Shown here in pieces: positions 1-10,679 of a stretch of 64,000 nucleotides of DNA (positions are counted from its first letter, which is position 1; each line of letters starts with the position of its first letter). Both the position numbers and the translations under genes were made by a program. Source of the DNA: Congeria kusceri. Taxonomy: Eukaryota > Mollusca > Bivalvia > Myida > Dreissenidae. The notes beneath the pieces are model-generated. The model was not told the origin of the DNA, ran no database searches, and saw nothing but the letters and a program-made list of their open reading frames with translations. The stretch is taken from NCBI GenBank assembly GCA_027627225.1, contig JAPFQT010000040.1:1-64000 (forward strand), given 5' to 3'.

Positions 1-23
1 ACGAAGTATATCTGGGACAAATC

Positions 24-838
24 CTAGTTTTGACGATGCACAGTACCTGTTTGAAAAAGTCTAATTAACAGAAGCTGCCTGGCAAGGCTATGCGCTGGAG
101 CTCGACACAGTGAGCCGTAAAACGTTAGCTTCTGTGTATCGATGTAGGCTTCCAGCGAGGTACTTCCAACTAGACCTGTCGCCATGTCTGATCTGGTGAG
201 GTAGGGTATGCACTGGGCTCTCTTCAAGCAGAAATGATGGGCCACTTCTAGCTGCTGAATATCAGAGCTTGTAAGACTGTTCCAAAGTTCGCAACCAAAC
301 AATGTCCTCGGTAAGACACACGTGTAATACAGCTTCATTGCCGTAGCCGGATTTGGACCTGCTTGACCGGACACTTTTCCCGTTAGAGATAGAGATAAGT
401 ACCCCGTATTTTGCATTTCAGGACATCAACGTCGTGTGGATGTTTACCATTTGAGGATTGCATTATTCCGAGATGCTTGTACACATCAGTCTCTGGGATA
501 ATCGTGTTTCCGTACTTTGCCGGCGGGGGATTGGACACGATGACTTTTCTCCTGCGCAAGACCGAAGCCGCACATTTTGATGGATTATACAGGTAGCGCC
601 AAGTGTTCGCATATCTGTAGCAAATGTTCAGCAGCTCATTTAAGCCACGTCGGAAGGTGGATAGTAGGACAATATCGTCCGCTTTGGTTGGAGAGCTTAG
701 CTTAAGGCCGCCGATCCGTAGTCCGTGTTGGGAGGCTTGCAGCTCGTCCAGAAGAGGGTTGACGTACACGTTGTAATAGAACGGCGCGCAGATACTTCCT
801 TGCCGCGTCCCCTACTCTATTCGGAAGGATTCTGATCA
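24..838 (-). pseudogene. LINE reverse transcriptase fragment, frameshifted
   Basis: Part of the reverse transcriptase of a non-LTR retrotransposon, read on the minus strand. The frame from about 814 down to 383 opens with GTRQGSICAPFYYN, the RT motif before the palm (G-x-RQG-S). It continues to KADDIVLLS, which aligns with the YADD catalytic box with its Tyr replaced by Lys. The thumb region (YKHLGIMQS) follows. A frameshift at about 395-416 moves the reading into a second frame (24-416), which contains the downstream LYYTCVLPRTLFGCELWN region. A stop codon (TAG at 812-814) sits immediately before GTRQG, with SFRIE upstream of it. Endonuclease and N-terminal RT parts are absent, and the fragment runs off the left end of the window. 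The stop, the frameshift and the altered YADD box make it a dead relic. The LINE clade is not assigned. Confidence 0.85.
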
Positions 839-839
839 C

Positions 840-1165
840 AAATATTAACTAGATAAGATTTGACATAATTATCTGGTGCTTATAAGATAATGCGGAAGAT
901 CTCGCACACATAGTGTGTGATAACTCAAATGTTAACTGGTAAAGATTTGCGTTGTACGATAATTATCTGGAAACACAAACTTTTCTCAAACATGTTCGTG
1001 TTAGTAATGTAGTGCGGGGGACCTTGCGCACAAATTAAGTGGTATTACGAATGTTAAATAGTTAAGATTTGCGTTGTAAGACAATGTTCGTGATATTATT
1101 CGTGGTAGTAAGATAATGCGCAAGACACAAAGTAATGTTCATGATAATATTCGTGGTAGTAAGAT
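840..1165. repeat. Degenerate tandem repeat
   Basis: Imperfect repeats share blocks such as GTTAAnTnGTnAAGATTTGCG, TTCGTGnTAnTA and TAAGATAATGCG. These recur three to four times at uneven spacing between the LINE relic and the SINE-like sequence that follows. There is no coding potential. The last units (GTGGTAGTAAGATAAT, twice, 51 bp apart) are the most similar. Confidence 0.5.
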
Positions 1166-1715
1166 AATCTTCAAGACACAAAGTAATGGTTTTTCCCTGG
1201 ACAGTGACTCAAAGGTTTCTCAATTAGCGTATGAGTTTCGAAACAATTGAGCTTAAATTAGTACTTTAAACCAAAATGTGTTGTTTAGGTAATGTCTAGA
1301 CACATACAATTTTGTGGTGGTTTTGTCACACGGGGGTTGGGCGTCATTATTTATAGGTTCCATATTCCTATCAGGCAATTCGTGATCATCTATAAAAGAT
1401 CCATTAATACTGTTCTAACTCATGAAAAAACACATATACTGTGTGTCTTCGATTCTTGCACGCATACGCAGCGAGGTACACAAGATGGTGTGTTTAATAA
1501 TCACGCATACGCAGCGAGGTACACAAGATGGTGTGTTTAATAATCACGCATACGCAGCGAGGTACACAAGATGGTGTGTTTCATATTCAGCTTTACAACA
1601 ACTAACAGAGGCAATGAATAGCAATTATACAAGTTCAGTCATTACAAATTACAAAGAGCAAATAAATACAAAAATCATGATATGAACTACAATGAGAATA
1701 CATATAAGCTTACAG
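1165..1715 (+). mobile_element. SINE-like composite repeat, copy 1, 5'-truncated
   Basis: Matches the family seen in full at 13916-14415. It starts inside the body motif (ACACAAAGTAATGGTTTTTCCC) and passes the element's AATTGAGCTTAAATTAGTACT block. It then enters the part with GTCACACGGGGGTTGG and GCGAGGTACACAAGATGG. Within it the 43-bp block around CGCATACGCAGCGAGG is tandemly triplicated (starts at 1461, 1504 and 1547). The tRNA-like head is missing. The 3' flank AAATCATGATATGA is shared with the copy ending near 13915. Confidence 0.75.
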
Positions 1716-3095
1716 ATGCGCTTCCAGTAGTAGTTTTTTGCGGCAACTGTCATGACTACTCACGAATATACACGATGGACCACGTTGTTGCACGAGGTTT
1801 GTTACGATGTTACTACGCTCTCAGTACGTTTGCCTACGTTAGTTCCACAATTATGCATGAGACATCGTGATGTCCAAAATCGCCTAAACTCTTAAGAGCA
1901 CCGTTAACAATCGTCTGAAATGGCCCGTTACCGTAGCGTATAACTGACGCTAACGTATTAGAACTGTAGCAGATCGTAACATATCTTGGCGAAACCCTGG
2001 TGAATCGGTTGCGGAATCCTACACAAGTGTCGTTGATATTCTTAGTCTCGTCCTACATCAAATGCCAGTATACATAGGAAGACTCATGACGATTGACATG
2101 TCTACGGTCAATCGTGGACATTAATCGTAGCCAAAATCGTGACAGTGTGGCATAGGCTTAACTCTCTACGACTACTTACTTAACTTACTGCGCCAATAGA
2201 ACTGATCAATATACCCTCGCTTATAATTTAACATATAAATCAGTTATTTTTATATCGGCCCAACAGTGGGCAACGTGAACTTTCGTCAATATGTTTAATA
2301 TGTTAAAACGGATCGGGCCGTCTCTTAACAAGATAATGAAGAAACCGGAAATATATTTAAATAGAGGTCAGCAGGATCAGGTCAATGATTCCGCACTATC
2401 TATTGAATGACATGCTTTTAAACGAAGCCCCCTTTGCTACAACCGGTACTTGTAAATAAAATAAAAACTCCCCATTATAAAATCAATCTCGATGTCAGCG
2501 ACATTTTGCCATCAGCTACAGATCGATATTCGAACATGTGACACCATCAGCCGAACGATGGGTACAATTTTGGTCCAGTAAATTTGTTTTTATATCAGTC
2601 GGTTGTCGGTTGGCTTCGGATGCTGGGTCCCGTCAGAAAGACGTCTGACCTTCTGGTGCCGAGTCGGAAATTGCTAGTAGTACTGAGCCTATACTCCATT
2701 GAAAATGGAGGAATGATGCTATTTTTTTATGTGTAGAGTATCAGCTGCACTGTCGCCGCTCTAGACTGATGGTCTAGAGGCGTGCACAGAAGTTGTTTCG
2801 CAAATCACGTTGGGGTCAATCTAGTCGACTTATGAAGATTTTGAAGTGCAGTTTACCGAATATATTACTTGAAATGTATGAATGTATTTAAAAAATGGTA
2901 CTTGTGTGCATGGAATAAATATTTGGCATTTATATTTGTTATCTTTCCAATTGTAACTGACATTATTTGGCGTTTAACGGTGCCTGGGAGTTTGTCGTTG
3001 TGATTGTATAGTGCATTTAAACTAAAATGGTTATATTACTCAGTCATATATAATAGACAGGTAAACATTTAGTTTCCAAATTTATTTGCCAAGTT
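1716..3095. other. No gene seen; cluster of three small hairpins
   Basis: AT-rich sequence without a convincing reading frame. Three perfect short hairpins lie within 150 bp: GTCAGA/TCTGAC (2632-2649), CTCCATT/AATGGAG (2694-2710) and CTCTAGAC/GTCTAGAG (2759-2779). They could belong to a decayed repeat or a structured RNA. No family is recognised. Confidence 0.4.
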
Positions 3096-3149
3096 TAGGT
3101 TGGTATACCACAATATCTCATGTACATCACATCAATTAAACACTAACAT

Positions 3150-4425
3150 GTGCACATCAAATCAATTTCACTCATCACATGCCCATCACATAAATTCTGC
3201 ACTATCACATGGACATCACATCAGTTCCACACTATCATGTCACATCACATCAATTCCACACTATCATGTCACATCACATTAATTCCACACTATCACATAA
3301 ATTCCACACATATGCATAACACTTCCACACTATAACATGCACATCACATCAATTCCACACTATCACATGTACATAACGTCAATTCCACACTATCACATGG
3401 ACATAACATCAATTCCACACTATCATGTGCACATAACATCAATTCCACACTATCACATGGACATAACATCAATTCCACACTATCACATGGACATAACGTC
3501 AATTCCACACTATCACATGGACATAACATCAATTCCACACTATCACATGGACATCACATCAATTCCACACTATCATGTCACATCACATCAATTCCACACT
3601 ATCATGCCACATCACATTAATTCCACACTCAATTCCACACTATCATGCCACATCACATTAATTCCACACTATCACATAAATTCCACACATATGCATAACA
3701 CTTCCACACTATAACATGCACATCACATCAATTCCACACTATCACATGTACATAACGTCAATTCCACACTATCACATGGACATAACATCAATTCCACACT
3801 ATCATGTGCACATAACATCAATTCCACACTATCACATGGACATAACATCAATTCCACACTATCACATGGACATAACGTCAATTCCACACTATCACATGGA
3901 CATAACATCAATTCCACACTATCACATGGACATCACATCAATTCCACACTATCATGTCACATCACATCAATTCCACACTATCATGCCACATCACATTAAT
4001 TCCACACTCAATTCCACACTATCATGCCACATCACATTAATTCCACACTATCACATAAATTCCACACATATGCATAACACTTCCACACTATAACATGCAC
4101 ATCACATCAATTCCACACTATCACATGTACATAACGTCAATTCCACACTATCACATGGACATAACATCAATTCCACACTATCACATGGACATAACATCAA
4201 TTCCACACTATCACATGGACATAACATCAATTCCACACTATCACATGGACATAACATCAATTCCACACTATCACATGGACATAACGTCAATTCCACACTA
4301 TCACACGGACATAACATCAATTCCACACTATCATGTGCACATAACATCATTTCCACACTATCACATACACATCACATTCACTCCACACTATCATGTGGAC
4401 ATCACATCAAATTTCCTACACGCAA
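3150..4425 (+). repeat. 30-bp minisatellite with 379-bp higher-order repeat
   Basis: About 42 copies of a 30-bp unit (core ATCAATTCCACACTATCACA, then TGGACATAAC). A larger block containing variant units (TATGCATAACACTTCCACAC, and a short deleted unit) repeats with a 379-bp period: 3337-3715, 3716-4094, then a diverged copy from 4095. Because 30 is divisible by 3, both strands stay open and translate to a repeated decapeptide. This is a product of the period and not evidence of coding. Confidence 0.95.
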
Positions 4426-4861
4426 CACTTGCATATAAAGGTGGGTAGGTATGTAGAAAATATTGTTTTTTATTATATTTTTTTGGAATTTCACATAATA
4501 ACTGATTATTTTGCCAAAAGAAAAACAAACCAACTGCCAAAGTGTATCTATTTAAGAATACTTTACCACAATTGTTTTATTGGACAAACATTTGATTAAA
4601 TTAAAAAGACCAAAATGGACAACCCCGGGCTGAAAAGCTCAGCCTCGAAAGTGCTCAGGTCAGCTAAAAAGTAACATGCTATGCAATGATTGTGTGCAAA
4701 AATTGTTCACATGTAATATATCATTGATAACGCTGTAAGAAACTATTTGGACAACAATATTAACAATTTGGATGATTCATATAAAAAGTAGATATTCAAA
4801 CAAAGAACAATTTGATAGTCTGAATAAATAGATGATTACCATTACTAAACAACAAAAGCAT

Positions 4862-4972
4862 CTGTACATCAATTCCACACCATAAAATGTACATCAATAC
4901 CACAACATCAAATGTACATCAATACCACGCGATCTCGTGAACATCAATACCACACTATCAAATGCAAATTCG
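4862..4972 (+). repeat. Diverged fragment of the 30-bp satellite
   Basis: Three to four degenerate units (ATCAATACCACACTATCAAA) resemble the 30-bp array upstream. They lie immediately left of an inserted interspersed repeat. Similar diverged units resume at 5751. Confidence 0.7.
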
Positions 4973-4974
4973 AA

Positions 4975-5745
4975 CTAGAGCTATCACTAAAGGTGATATA
5001 ACGCTTTGAAAAAAATTAAGAGCTTTGCAGTTCTATTTCTTTGACACAGGACAATGTATTGACTGGCGAAATGACATGCATAAGAGAAAAAGTGGGCGGG
5101 AAATGCAAAAAGAAGAGTACATGCGCAAACAAACACAAACTGTTCATAAATATCTTACCTTTGGCCTTAAATTGTGACCTTGACCTTTGACTGATAAGCA
5201 TCGGGCATGTGCATGACACATTGTCTAGTCATGTGGAGTAACAATTTGAAGTAATATTAAAATCCTTCCAAGCATTTAGAAGTTATGAAAGGAACGAAAT
5301 GCAAACATTTAACCTTTGACCTTAAATTGTGACCTTGACCTTTGACCTACAAGCATGGGTCATGTACCTGACACATCGTCTGGTCATTGGGAAATATACT
5401 CAAAGTAATATTAAAATTCCTTCAGGTAAGATTATAGAACATTTGTGCAAAGTTATTTCAAATATTTCAATGCATGGGGAAGTTAGAGCTCAGACAAGCC
5501 CTGTTTTGACAATAAAGTGCTATGTTTCGCCCTTTAACCTCAAAGTATGACCTTAACCTTGGAAGGTAAAAATCTGGTTCTTGCGCGCGACACACCGTCT
5601 CGTATAGGTTAACATTCTAAATCCTTCAATGCATGGGGAACTTAGAGTGCTGCGTTTCGGGACAGACAGACAGACCAACAGACAGACCGACGAACAGAGT
5701 GATTCCTATATAGCTCTCCTACCTACTGGTAGTGAGGGGTATAAT
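4975..5745 (+). mobile_element. Dispersed repeat rich in TGACCT half-sites, copy 1
   Basis: Begins CTAGAGCTATCACT and ends with a hairpin CTACC/GGTAG in the 3' TATAGCTCTCCTACC segment, preceded by a GACA/GACC-rich run. The interior holds about three units of ~150 bp, each starting with TTGTGACCTTGACCTTTGAC and continuing to GACACATCGTCT. The same element occurs at 12946-13590. Tandem cores between hairpin-bearing ends suggest a non-autonomous rolling-circle-type element, but the class is inferred. The AGAGCTAT near the start is repeated inverted near the end. Confidence 0.75.
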
Positions 5746-5747
5746 TA

Positions 5748-5975
5748 TAAAATGGAAATCAATGTCACACTATCAGATGAACATGAATACCACACTGTCA
5801 GATGAACGTCAATACGACATGCACATCAATTCAACACTATTATGTGCACATCAAATACAAATTATATAATGGAAATCAATGTCATACTATCAGATGAACA
5901 TGAATACCACACTGTCAGGTGAACGTCAATACGACATGCACACCAATTCAACACTATTATGTGCACATCAATTAT
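5748..5975 (+). repeat. 117-bp tandem duplication of satellite-like sequence
   Basis: Two copies, starting at 5751 and 5868, of a block beginning AATGGAAATCAATGTCA. Internally the block is made of degenerate 30-bp-satellite units (GAACATGAATACCACACT). Confidence 0.85.
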
Positions 5976-6035
5976 CCCATATCCTTCGACGTCAAGCTCG
6001 ACATAAACTTTCCCTTCAAGTAATTAGGGAATAAT

Positions 6036-6211
6036 CAGTTTAACAATCTTCACAGGATATGTCATACAAGTCTGAATGTTTTGATCCATTATGTCCGACG
6101 GTGTTCTCATCCATATATTCAGACAGTTTAACAATCTTCACAGGATATGTCATACAAGTCTGAATGTTTTGATCCATTATGTCCGACGGTGTTCTCATCC
6201 ATATATTCAGA
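6036..6211 (-). repeat. 88-bp tandem duplication in the 3' flank of the gene
   Basis: Two essentially identical 88-bp copies (6036-6123 and 6124-6211) starting CAGTTTAACAATCTTCACAG. It lies 49-224 bases beyond the stop codon of the minus-strand gene, so it would fall in the 3' untranslated region if the transcript extends that far. Confidence 0.92.
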
Positions 6212-6259
6212 CAAAATAATGATTTATGTTCGCTGGAATTCCATACATTCACAGTACAA

Positions 6260-6471
6260 TTACAACTGTTTCAGTCTGCGTTTGTCTGCTGTTATCCAGT
6301 TGTGCACAGTATTTTTTATTTTGGTCCATGACAGGTCATTTAAGCACTTGTACTTTTTAATGACATTGATGCAGTCAATCATTTTCAGTTCCCTTCTGTA
6401 AGTTATGTTGACTTTAAACAGTTGGTAAAGAAGCTGGCTTTGTTCACTTGTCAGCTTCTGAATCTTCTTCC
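6260..6471 (-). CDS. Last coding exon of the tyrosine-recombinase-like gene
   Basis: A 212-nt exon. The minus-strand acceptor TTTGCATTTCAG ends at 6472; the exon opens at 6471 by completing a split codon (G|GG) and ends at TAA (6260-6262). It encodes about 69 residues beginning KKIQKLTSEQSQLLYQLF and closing with LSWTKIKNTVHNWI and KRRLKQL. The pattern of a charged helix, hydrophobic spacing and a final W-x-x-IKN-x-V-x-N motif recalls the C-terminal Myb/SANT-like module I know from animal proteins with this recombinase-like core. That assignment is from memory of the family and is moderate. There is no stop or frameshift inside, and the incoming phase (1) matches the previous exon exactly. 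No AATAAA was found close downstream on this strand. Confidence 0.85.
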
Positions 6472-7845
6472 CTGAAATGCAAATTACTTGAGATGTAAAT
6501 AGTAATTAGTGATGAAAACAGTATTGTACAATTGGTGGTGGCATATTTGGGGATGTTTATTTGATGCATAGTAAATAGTTAGGTAGATAAGAAACATGCT
6601 TGCTATTTGTTAACCCAACACAGCTTGTCACTTGAAATGGTTCAGGCCTTTGTAATGGTGAAACAAATTATACTCAGGCTAGGTTCCTTGTCTGCCGTTA
6701 GGACACAACTTTTACAAACTCCTTTTTTTAATGTTTAAAGGAATTTACTAAGTATAAGTACAAAAGGAAGACTCTTTAAGTAGGGCAAAGATTCCAGTGG
6801 CATCATTTTATCAATGTTAGTTACACCACTACATGATGCTGAATACCAAATATATAAGTTAATTAACTGTTCACTCTATTTACAATATGGATGGTATACA
6901 TATATTAGTGATGGGCTGATTCATAATTTCGTTAAATAATCAGGACGAACAGAGCCATGAAGTGACGATGATGATAGGAAAAATTAAACAACGAAAGGTG
7001 TACATGTCACTGGTATTATTTGTAATGTATTATGTAGTAAACAGTGTTTTGTAGTTCTAAACTGCTAAATATACCAAGAATTATAAATAAAATACATTGT
7101 ATATCCAATGCAATATACGTGTACAATGCTATTAAACATTTCTTCATAGGTTGTCTGTGTGTCCATTAAAGGATTGTCATAAATGTACATGCATTATAGC
7201 ACGGATTGGTAAATACTTTATCATTGATCATTTATGTAATATATATTGTGCAAGTAAATGCTTGCCAATGGTTTTTAAATCATAAAATATGTATTCTACT
7301 CATGTGTACATGTACTACGTTATAAAGAGCTTGTACTCAGTTAAGTGAAGAGATGTTATGTCTTTTACATTCCATGTATAACCAACAAACCACCACAATG
7401 CCAAGGGGGAGGGGTGCTGGGTAACATTCTGCTATTACTATTTTGTTTTAACAACAGCAAATCTGCAAATTCAGTCCAATTTTGTTTAAACAAAAACCAA
7501 GTATAACAAAATAAATTGACAAACATTTAAATTGGTGAAAACATGATTGGATGAAATATTTCTGTTGAACAATACAAGTCCACATATTTGGTCATCATTA
7601 TTTGATTAATCAGTCACTTTTGGCTCTGATTAATCAACGAATATTTTTAGGACTGCTTCCAATCACTAATACATACATTATAACAGATAAGTGACATTAC
7701 ATCAACAATTTTACTGCTAATTCTTGTGATACAGACATTTTAAATTGACAAAGTGTATATGGTTGAACAAGGCACTTGCCGCAGTATCGGCATTGAAATT
7801 TCTGAACAATTCATGAGTAACATTCAGAACTTCTTGAATGCTTAC
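6472..7845 (-). other. Intron of the recombinase-like gene
   Basis: Runs from donor GTAAGC (exon at 7846-7914) to acceptor TTTCAG. AT-rich and without a recognisable element. A GATGATGATAGG microsatellite-like stretch lies near 6970. Confidence 0.75.
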
Positions 7846-7914
7846 CTTGTTTTTTTGATAAAGTAGACTTTCCTTTCGTCTTTTGCAGTGAGGAACTGGG
7901 ACCTGGACACTGAC
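7846..7914 (-). CDS. Small internal exon (linker) of the recombinase-like gene
   Basis: A 69-nt exon bounded by acceptor GTCAATTTCAG and donor CAAG|GTAAGC. It completes the split Gly codon and encodes about 22 residues, QCPGPSSSLQKTKGKSTL followed by SKKQ. It is Ser/Lys-rich linker sequence with no fold expected. Both boundaries are phase 1, so the frame passes unbroken from the acidic exon into the last exon. Its reality rests on the double splice-site match and the phase agreement with both neighbours, because the peptide itself is uninformative. Confidence 0.78.
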
Positions 7915-8172
7915 CTGAAATTGACAATGGAAATAAGCTATCCTTATCCTAGAAACTTGAAAGGGTTTAAACATATATTTTTGACCAATTATTTACAACT
8001 GATAAAAAACTCCAAGTGCCAGTGCATGTGCACTTTTACGTAAAACTGAAAACCAAACTTTGTAGGCCGCTAGGCATACAGATAACTGGTGATCTACCAA
8101 GAAGTGTTATAAATATATAACATATAGCCCCGTTAAACATTAAAGAATTTGTGGAACAAATACAAAATATAC

Positions 8173-8421
8173 CTTCTTTGGGGTTAGGAGTTGCACTACT
8201 AGTTGGGCTAATTGACGATGGTTGGCCTTCATTAAAGTTGAAAACATCTACTGATGTCATTTTGTTTGTTGAACGTTTACGCTTTGGAATAGTTTGCAGC
8301 ATATGTGAATCTGTGTCGGTGTCATCTAGAGAATCAGCATCAGTTAATGCACGTGTTGCTGAATCACTGCTGACCTGGTCATCGTCCTCCTCATCATCGG
8401 TTTCCTCATCACTTGTAAGCT
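8173..8421 (-). CDS. Acidic linker exon of the recombinase-like gene
   Basis: A 249-nt exon. Acceptor TTCTTTATTTTCAG ends at 8422; donor GAAG|GTATAT begins at 8172. Both ends are phase 1 and the exon is open throughout. It starts ELTSDEETDDEEDDDQVSSD, a strongly acidic stretch. IPKRKRSTNK follows, a basic patch that could act as a nuclear localisation signal, then a Ser/Pro/Thr-rich tail ending PNPKE. It links the recombinase-like core to the C-terminal module. The acidic start is similar in character to the acidic repeats at the 5' end of the large exon. The GTATAT donor is weaker than the others. Confidence 0.85.
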
Positions 8422-8579
8422 CTGAAAATAAAGAAATATCAATTGTTTAAAATAATGTGATCACCATATAGTCCGCCACATAAAGACCAAGAAAAATCCC
8501 CCAAATATGTAGTAGCAACACCAACAAGACGCTGTGTTTGATAAACACAGATGCCACCGGTGCTGGACAGCAAATTGAA

Positions 8580-8960
8580 TTATAATATTCGAAGTCCAAA
8601 TTATGTCAAGGTCAAAGTGAGGTTGGGTGATATGGGTGGCTTGGGAATGGTCATAAGCAACAATTGTGTAAATATCCAAGTGTTGTAGTAAGCGGTGTTG
8701 GTACTAGACAAAACGGTAAAACCATGCTAAGCAAGAAAAAGTCAATTTAAATTACTATAAGACTAAATGAGGTCATTGTCAAAGTGAGGTTGGGTGATAT
8801 GGGTGGATTGGTAATGATCATTAGCAACAACAGTTGAAGTATCTAAGTGTTGTAGTAAGCAGTGTTGGTGCAAGACAAATGGTAAAGTCTAGTTAACCTC
8901 GTACGGAATCACAGACGGACGGATCAACATATGGACGGACAAGATAATCACTATATGCCT
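8580..8960 (+). mobile_element. Dispersed repeat with tandem ~173-bp units
   Basis: Two units sharing GTGAGGTTGGGTGATATGGG and AAGTGTTGTAGTAAGC start near 8605 and 8778. A 3' segment with CAGACGGACGG and TATGCCTCC follows. The layout (tandem core, then a CAGACGGAC tract and a short end) parallels the element at 4975-5745, and the first unit carries TCAAGGTCA, so the two may be related. It lies inside the gene's large intron. Confidence 0.65.
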
Positions 8961-9480
8961 CCTGCATCAAGATTCTAGGGTCTTAAAAATGCCAAATACA
9001 TAAAATAATTAGCATATTGGCCAAGTGCTCAAATGAATATTGACAGAAGAAGAAATTTCTGTCCTAGCACATACATTTTACGGCAGTTTGAAATTATTTT
9101 GATTCTACACGAGTGCTGAACAAGCTCAGCTCAACTCCTTAAACTTAAGTACTATACATCAAGAAGGTTACAATAACCCGTACTTCCCCGATCTGGCCCA
9201 TTATCAAAACAATTTCCAGTTTGTCAACGGTCAACAATAAGGCATGATAGCATATGTTAAGAGTGGACACAACTGAATTATATAAATGATTTGAGGTTAT
9301 CAGCTAAGCTGAAGTTATTTAGTTTTCAATGCTAAAGTTAACATTAGGGGGAGGGGGTATTTTCATATAACACTAATGTAGTAATTTTGCCAGGACAACA
9401 GAGTATCTTTCGAGCTATAATACATGTAGGTGCTCGAGTGAATGAAAAAAAATGTGTGTATGTCATGTTGGAGCTGTGCA

Positions 9481-9600
9481 CCAACTTTCAGAGGTACAAA
9501 TACACTTGTATGTCTATGATCTACATGCCAACTTTCAGAGGTACAAATACACTCGTATGATCTACACACCAACTTTCAGAGGTACAAATAAACACTCTGC
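9481..9600 (+). repeat. Short tandem triplicate, 41-47 bp
   Basis: Three copies of CCAACTTTCAGAGGTACAAA start at 9481, 9528 and 9569, separated by variants of CACTCGTATGATCTACA. Confidence 0.85.
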
Positions 9601-10679
9601 TCCCTATACACATATACTATATACAGCGGTTCTAGGTCAAAATAGTAGATTGGTTCCCATTGTCTATCAATTCTATAGTATTTTGTTAATTTATAACTTC
9701 CACTTAATAGCTGCATATGTCAAATCCTCTGACTGATACATAATAGCAAAAGTAGGAAACCATGCAGGTCAAAAAATGGTGCCTTGTAGTGCTATAGTAA
9801 TTATCATCCAAAGAATGAATCAATGATATCCTGGCAAAAAAACAAAACAATTGAAAGTTGGTTACAGTTTGTTGTTTGGTATATGCATATATGTTTTACA
9901 ACATTTTATTAAATATTAAAACATTTTTCTAGCAAATCAATTTGTTTTTACTACAAAATGATGCTTATCAGTATGTGGAGCACTCGAGGCCTTGCTCTTG
10001 AAACATCCATTTGTGCCTGTTTGTATAAACAAATAAATTAGTTCTGGTGATTCGAGGCTAACGACATGGGCCAGGTATAAAAAAAAACAGTTCTCTGTCA
10101 AGCAAATATACATTGTAGCATAACTAACATGTCTTGTATTAAGTACAAACAATTTGAATGGTTTTCACAAAATATCAAAGACATTTTAATTATTTTTGGC
10201 AGTATATGCAATACAAGTGACCTCCACCCATAACATACCAAATACTACTGAGGTATATGCCTTGGTGACCTTTTTTGTACATAATTCTTGTGAAATTAAA
10301 AATAACAATACGCTATTAAATAAATAAGGTCAGGTCAAAATGTATAATTAACTTACAAATAATTTTACAAATACTTATCAATGCTATTACATGATGTTTT
10401 GTTTTTTTAATTTAGTTGCAATTATGTGCTAAAAAATTTATAACTAAAATTTAAATAAGAATACACACATTTATGAGATGCAAATACTGTTGCTAATTTA
10501 AAGTAATTTTCTTAATCACGTATAGATGCCGTTTAAGTCTACAGATATACATGCAGCAGCTTGCGATGAATTTATTTACCATCATTGTATGCAGCTGACA
10601 AAAGTCAATTCATTTACTCTTACCTAATGAGAAATAAATATGATCCTATAATTAAAAAAAAATAAAAAATGGTTCTCAC

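Larger units (their letters stand above)
8422..10679 (-). other. Large intron of the recombinase-like gene, repeat-bearing
   Basis: Lies between donor GTGAGA (exon ending 10680) and acceptor TTTTCAG. It contains a tandem repeat element at 8580-8960 and a short tandem triplicate at 9481-9600. The remainder is AT-rich with nothing recognised. Confidence 0.75.

Noticed and set aside
3337..4448. Decapeptide-repeat frames on both strands
   Set aside because: The 30-bp satellite is divisible by 3 and stop-free, so there is no reason to think it is coding.
7141..7420. Additional exon of the minus-strand gene
   Set aside because: The phases of the two flanking exons already match perfectly, and no AG/GT-bounded open segment was found here.
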